DNA of 64,000 bases, from assembly GCA_951804985.1 (NCBI GenBank), contig OX638130.1, positions 122,029,593-122,093,592 on the forward strand. Reading direction: 5' to 3'. The position numbers and the translations under genes were made by a program. The notes under the pieces were generated by a model. It was not told the DNA's origin, did no database searches, and worked only from the letters and a program-made list of their open reading frames with translations. Below are positions 60,831 through 64,000 of the stretch, in pieces. Each line of letters opens with the position of its first letter. The first letter of the stretch is position 1. This DNA is from Dryomyza anilis (lineage: Eukaryota > Arthropoda > Insecta > Diptera > Dryomyzidae).

Positions 60831-61551
60831 TTTTTATACCCTACACCTATGAGGTACAGGGTATATTAACTTTGTGCATATATTGTAACGCCCCTTAGGA
60901 GGCGTGTCCGGTATGGAAAAGTATATATATTCTTGATCAGCATCACTACCCGAGTCCGTTTAGCCATGTCCGTCTGTCTGTCCGTCTTGCTGTCTTGCTG
61001 TCTTGCTGTCCGAATACAGAATAACTTGAGAAATACTGATCGGAATGCGATGAAATTCGTCTCAATATATTTTAGCCAAAAGTAGGAACTAAGTTTGAAA
61101 ATGAGCCAAATCGGTCAACGGACACGCCCACCTCCCATACAAGTCACTTTTATATAACTCTTTCGGAACTAATAACTCGAAAAGTATTCAAGGTATAGTT
61201 ATAAAATTTAAAAGGTATTGTTAGAATTCACCTAAAAATATGTGGTCCAAAAATGGGCGTGATCCGCCCACTTTTTTTTTTCATTATTTCCCGGGTTTTC
61301 ATAGTGGAAATTTGATCCGTAAATTATTAAAATCAAATCTATGAAATATTAGCCTTTCAAAATTTTAAATATAGGCGTGGTCCGCCCAATTATATTTTTA
61401 AAATTTTTTTTTTAGTTTTTTATACTTTATATAAATTTTTTTAATTATGGGGATATAAGACGTAAATTTCTGATATATGAATAATATTCTGAGGGTTAAT
61501 ATTCCCACCAAAGGTGTAGGGTATTCCATAGTCGGGCCCGACCGACTATAA
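60831..61551. mobile_element. mini-me-like retroposon with GTCY microsatellite
   Basis: It begins TATACCCTACACCTATGAGG with GGGTATATTAAC. It carries the conserved core AAAAGTATATATATTCTTGA, TCAGCATCAC and CGAGTCCGTTTAGCCATGTC, then GTCC/GTCT/GTCTTGCT repeats (60966-61014). It ends with GGTGTAGGGTATTCCATAGT and CGGGCCCGACCGACTATA. This core-plus-GTCY arrangement is known from dipteran mini-me elements; the identification is from recall of that pattern. Confidence 0.65.
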
Positions 61552-61700
61552 AAATCCGCCACATGTGACCGAACTTACCCATGTGACCTAACTTTCCCAA
61601 CTCGTTTCTATTTACTTCTGACTGTGATAATTTAAACTACTATACAATTATTCATACTCTGTGATATATATAAACTATTTTATGACTTTCCGTCATGATA

Positions 61701-61998
61701 CACAGAAACAAATAATTGACGTAAATATATAAATTGATATTAATTGCATTCATTAATCAATCCTGAAATGAAATTCAGTAATTTAATAAAAACATTTGCT
61801 ATTTTTCGTTAAATCTACAATTCCGTTTGCTAATATGAATATTTGTACGTCAATGTAGCAAATTAATTAGTCGGCGCAGTTTCAGCAATTCAGAAGAATC
61901 GCAAATTTGTTCATTAAATTAGTGAATTTAATTGCTGGATTGATTAATGAATGTAACTAATATCGGTTGCTATATTTACATTGATTATATTTTCTGTG
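61701..61998. mobile_element. MITE, CACAGAAA ends, TA flanks
   Basis: The ends CACAGAAACAAATAATTGAC (left) and CACAGAAAATATAATCAATG (right, read inward) are bordered by TA at 61699-61700 and 61999-62000. The interior has ATTAATTGCATTCATTAATC and its inverse, with no coding sequence. It has the same end pattern as the nested element at 49349-50253. Confidence 0.75.
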
Positions 61999-63616
61999 TA
62001 GTTATGGCCATATTTATGGACTGCATTCATATCGAACTGCTTGCAATTTTGCGACAACTTCCGACAACATGGGCTGGTTAAAAGTATGACTTACAATGTA
62101 ATGTCCGACCTTTTTCATAAAAGCGTGGGCGGAGTTCTGCAAGGTAGTGCCTTTGCGCTTGAGTCAGTTTTGGAAACATTCGTTCTCAGGCCACACCACA
62201 GAAATAGGTGTAGGTTGAGTTATCACCGTTGTCGGCTGTTTGTGTCCGTGACAAAGCATGTGACATGTTTGTCAGCCCTAATTGAGTGCATAATTTATGT
62301 ACTTTGTTAGTAAGAACGTAACAGTCTTCTTCTGTTTTTCATCATTGAATTAAATTTTGAAATGGACTGACAAAGGTAACAACTAAATTGTATCGCATAA
62401 GGTGCCTTATTAAAAATGTATGACTACATTTTGTGAAATTATTTTCATTTAGTTTCCAAGCAAAGGGTTTTCTTTGGGTGGTATGTGTATCCATAGATAC
62501 CTGATTATGGAGCAAAACAAAGCCTTTAATAATCTGTATCAGTGCGAAGCCCACTTATCAATGCTGCCTCTGAGTCATACATCAATGTCTGTTGTAATTG
62601 CAAGCATTGCGAATATGTCGGAATCACAAAGTTGGACATAAATCTTCAATAGATGACCATACCGTACGAAAGGTTCTTTGGTATGGGGAGGTTGTCTGAA
62701 CTGACACCAATATTTGTCTTCGTCTGCCGTTTCTTATTCTATTAGGCCATTGTACAAGATTGAACTGACATATGGTATATATTTTTGCTATATACATAAT
62801 TTAAGGTTAATAATTAAATATTTAACGTAGAAATTAGACGTACACAAATGTGCATCATATATTGTTAATAAATTAAATCGCAACAATCTTTATTACGCTG
62901 CTGTTTCTGTACAAAAGTTATCAAATTTCTAAGGTAAATGATTTGTTGTTCTTATAAAAATTTAAAAATCGAATAAAATAGAAATCCTTTGAAAAGAATA
63001 TTAAACGCGGAAAGCAATTGAGTCCAGAGTTTCAGCAATGTTTACGAAATCTGAAAATGGCTGCAAATTTTAATAGTGAAGAACATTTTCTTTAATTTAA
63101 GTACGAAAAAATTGTTCATCACATTATTTACTATATATTTTTTAGCAATCATAACAAAATTAAAAAAATGTTATGTAGAAAGCTGTGGAATGAATGTCAA
63201 AAAAGGATATTTATATAGAAGTGAACTCTGACATTATCTTAAAAATGGGAATAGAAATGGATGTAAGAAAATTTGAACTCTTTACTGTATCACTTTCAGT
63301 GAACTTGCAAAAAATTGCTAGGGAACTAAAAATTTAACCAAATACTATTTCGAAGGTATTAAATTAGTTTATATAGGACTTGTTCATTACACAGAAGGCA
63401 GGTTTTGGGAGAAAAAATGAGATCTGTCACAAGAAAAATTCAATAAAGATTAAAGAAAAATCCCAACATTTCAGGCAGAAATTAGGACTCCATTAACACA
63501 ATATATTTCAAATTCTTTGAGAAACTATCTATCGTTTGGTGTATTCATAATTAAAATCGGTGTAAAATTAGAGGAAATATTGAATTTCATATTATAAAGC
63601 TGACAATTTAAAATTT
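61999..63616. other. Non-coding DNA, no gene recognised
   Basis: The plus-strand frame at 62041-62310 and minus-strand frame at 62342-62554 have no family features. The block 62040-62300 is less AT-rich. Nothing further is identified. Confidence 0.4.
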
Positions 63617-63900
63617 AGAGGGACCATAAATAACGGTGAATTATTAATGTTTTAGAATCCGTTTTAATTATTTAAATCGGCCCAAGGAATCCAAAGAAAT
63701 TCAATCACGAATTACAAGTTTCTTTAAAACGTTATAATTTATAAACGGAGAGTCGTAGAGGGACCAAAGTTGTCATAATTTAAGCTGATTTCGCAATGTT
63801 TTAGAATCCGTTTAAATTATTTAAATCGGCCCAAGGAACCCAAAGAAATCCCACCACCAAATTTAAGTTTCTTTAAACCCTTATAACTTATAACAGAAAA
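63617..63900. repeat. Tandem repeat, period about 149 bp, two units
   Basis: GTTTTAGAATCCGTTT, AATTATTTAAATCGGCCCAA, GGAA(T/C)CCAAAGAAAT and AAGTTTCTTTAAA occur from about 63649 and again from about 63798; AGAGGGACCA precedes both. The units differ at scattered positions. Confidence 0.8.
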
Positions 63901-64000
63901 GTGACCAAACAACAGTATTGTTCAGAAGTATAAAAAGTTTTTTTTTTTTGAAAAATTTAAGTGATACATAATGATCAACGAAACGTACGTCTTTTTCGCA

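Overview
The window is AT-rich, intron-bearing and repeat-laden eukaryotic DNA that fits a higher fly, most likely a tephritid fruit fly. The support is insect-type short introns, a ZAD (zinc-finger-associated domain) C2H2 gene, a tRNA-derived SINE whose body and (ATT)n tail resemble repeats I know from tephritids, and a mini-me-like element with a GTCY microsatellite. The species call is inference.

Four host genes are supported. (1) 15403-21539 (+): the 3' part of a PTP-Meg2/PTPN9-type tyrosine phosphatase (Ptpmeg2), in five exons. The N-terminal half of its Sec14 domain is not in the window, so 1-15402 is probably intron. (2) 32597-34130 (-): a complete five-exon TIM50 (ttm50), 400 aa. (3) 35553-37122 (+): a complete two-exon ZAD/C2H2 zinc-finger protein, 502 aa, seven fingers, divergent from ttm50 across about 1.4 kb. 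(4) 43470-45169 (-): a complete two-exon single-pass membrane protein, 547 aa, built like the ER-phagy receptor CCPG1, with an N-terminal LIR-type WTLV motif. These genes are unrelated in function, and no operon-like logic is expected.

Most of the rest is mobile DNA and tandem repeats. Nearly all of 1-15402 and the introns of Ptpmeg2 are filled with inverted-repeat elements, a degenerate mariner, a Helitron 3' end, a foldback and a roughly 41-bp minisatellite. The most notable set is eight elements (4556, 13528, 28032, 38009, 48673, 49349, 52698, 61701). Their ends begin CAC and continue into AGAAAA-type sequence, and seven of them are flanked by TA on both sides. One, 28032-31559, is about 3.5 kb and carries spliceable minus-strand coding sequence that matches no classical transposase I can recognise.

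Other well-supported insertions are a solo LTR with a 4-bp target duplication (52110-52645), a hAT-like element with a perfect 8-bp duplication (56440-57099), a SINE with an 11-bp duplication (27578-27897), a SINE split by a MITE (58203-58890), and two insertions for which a paralogous empty site is visible in the same window (10441-11113 and 49349-50253). A 1189-bp unit at 38555-40933 is tandemly duplicated with no difference that I could see.
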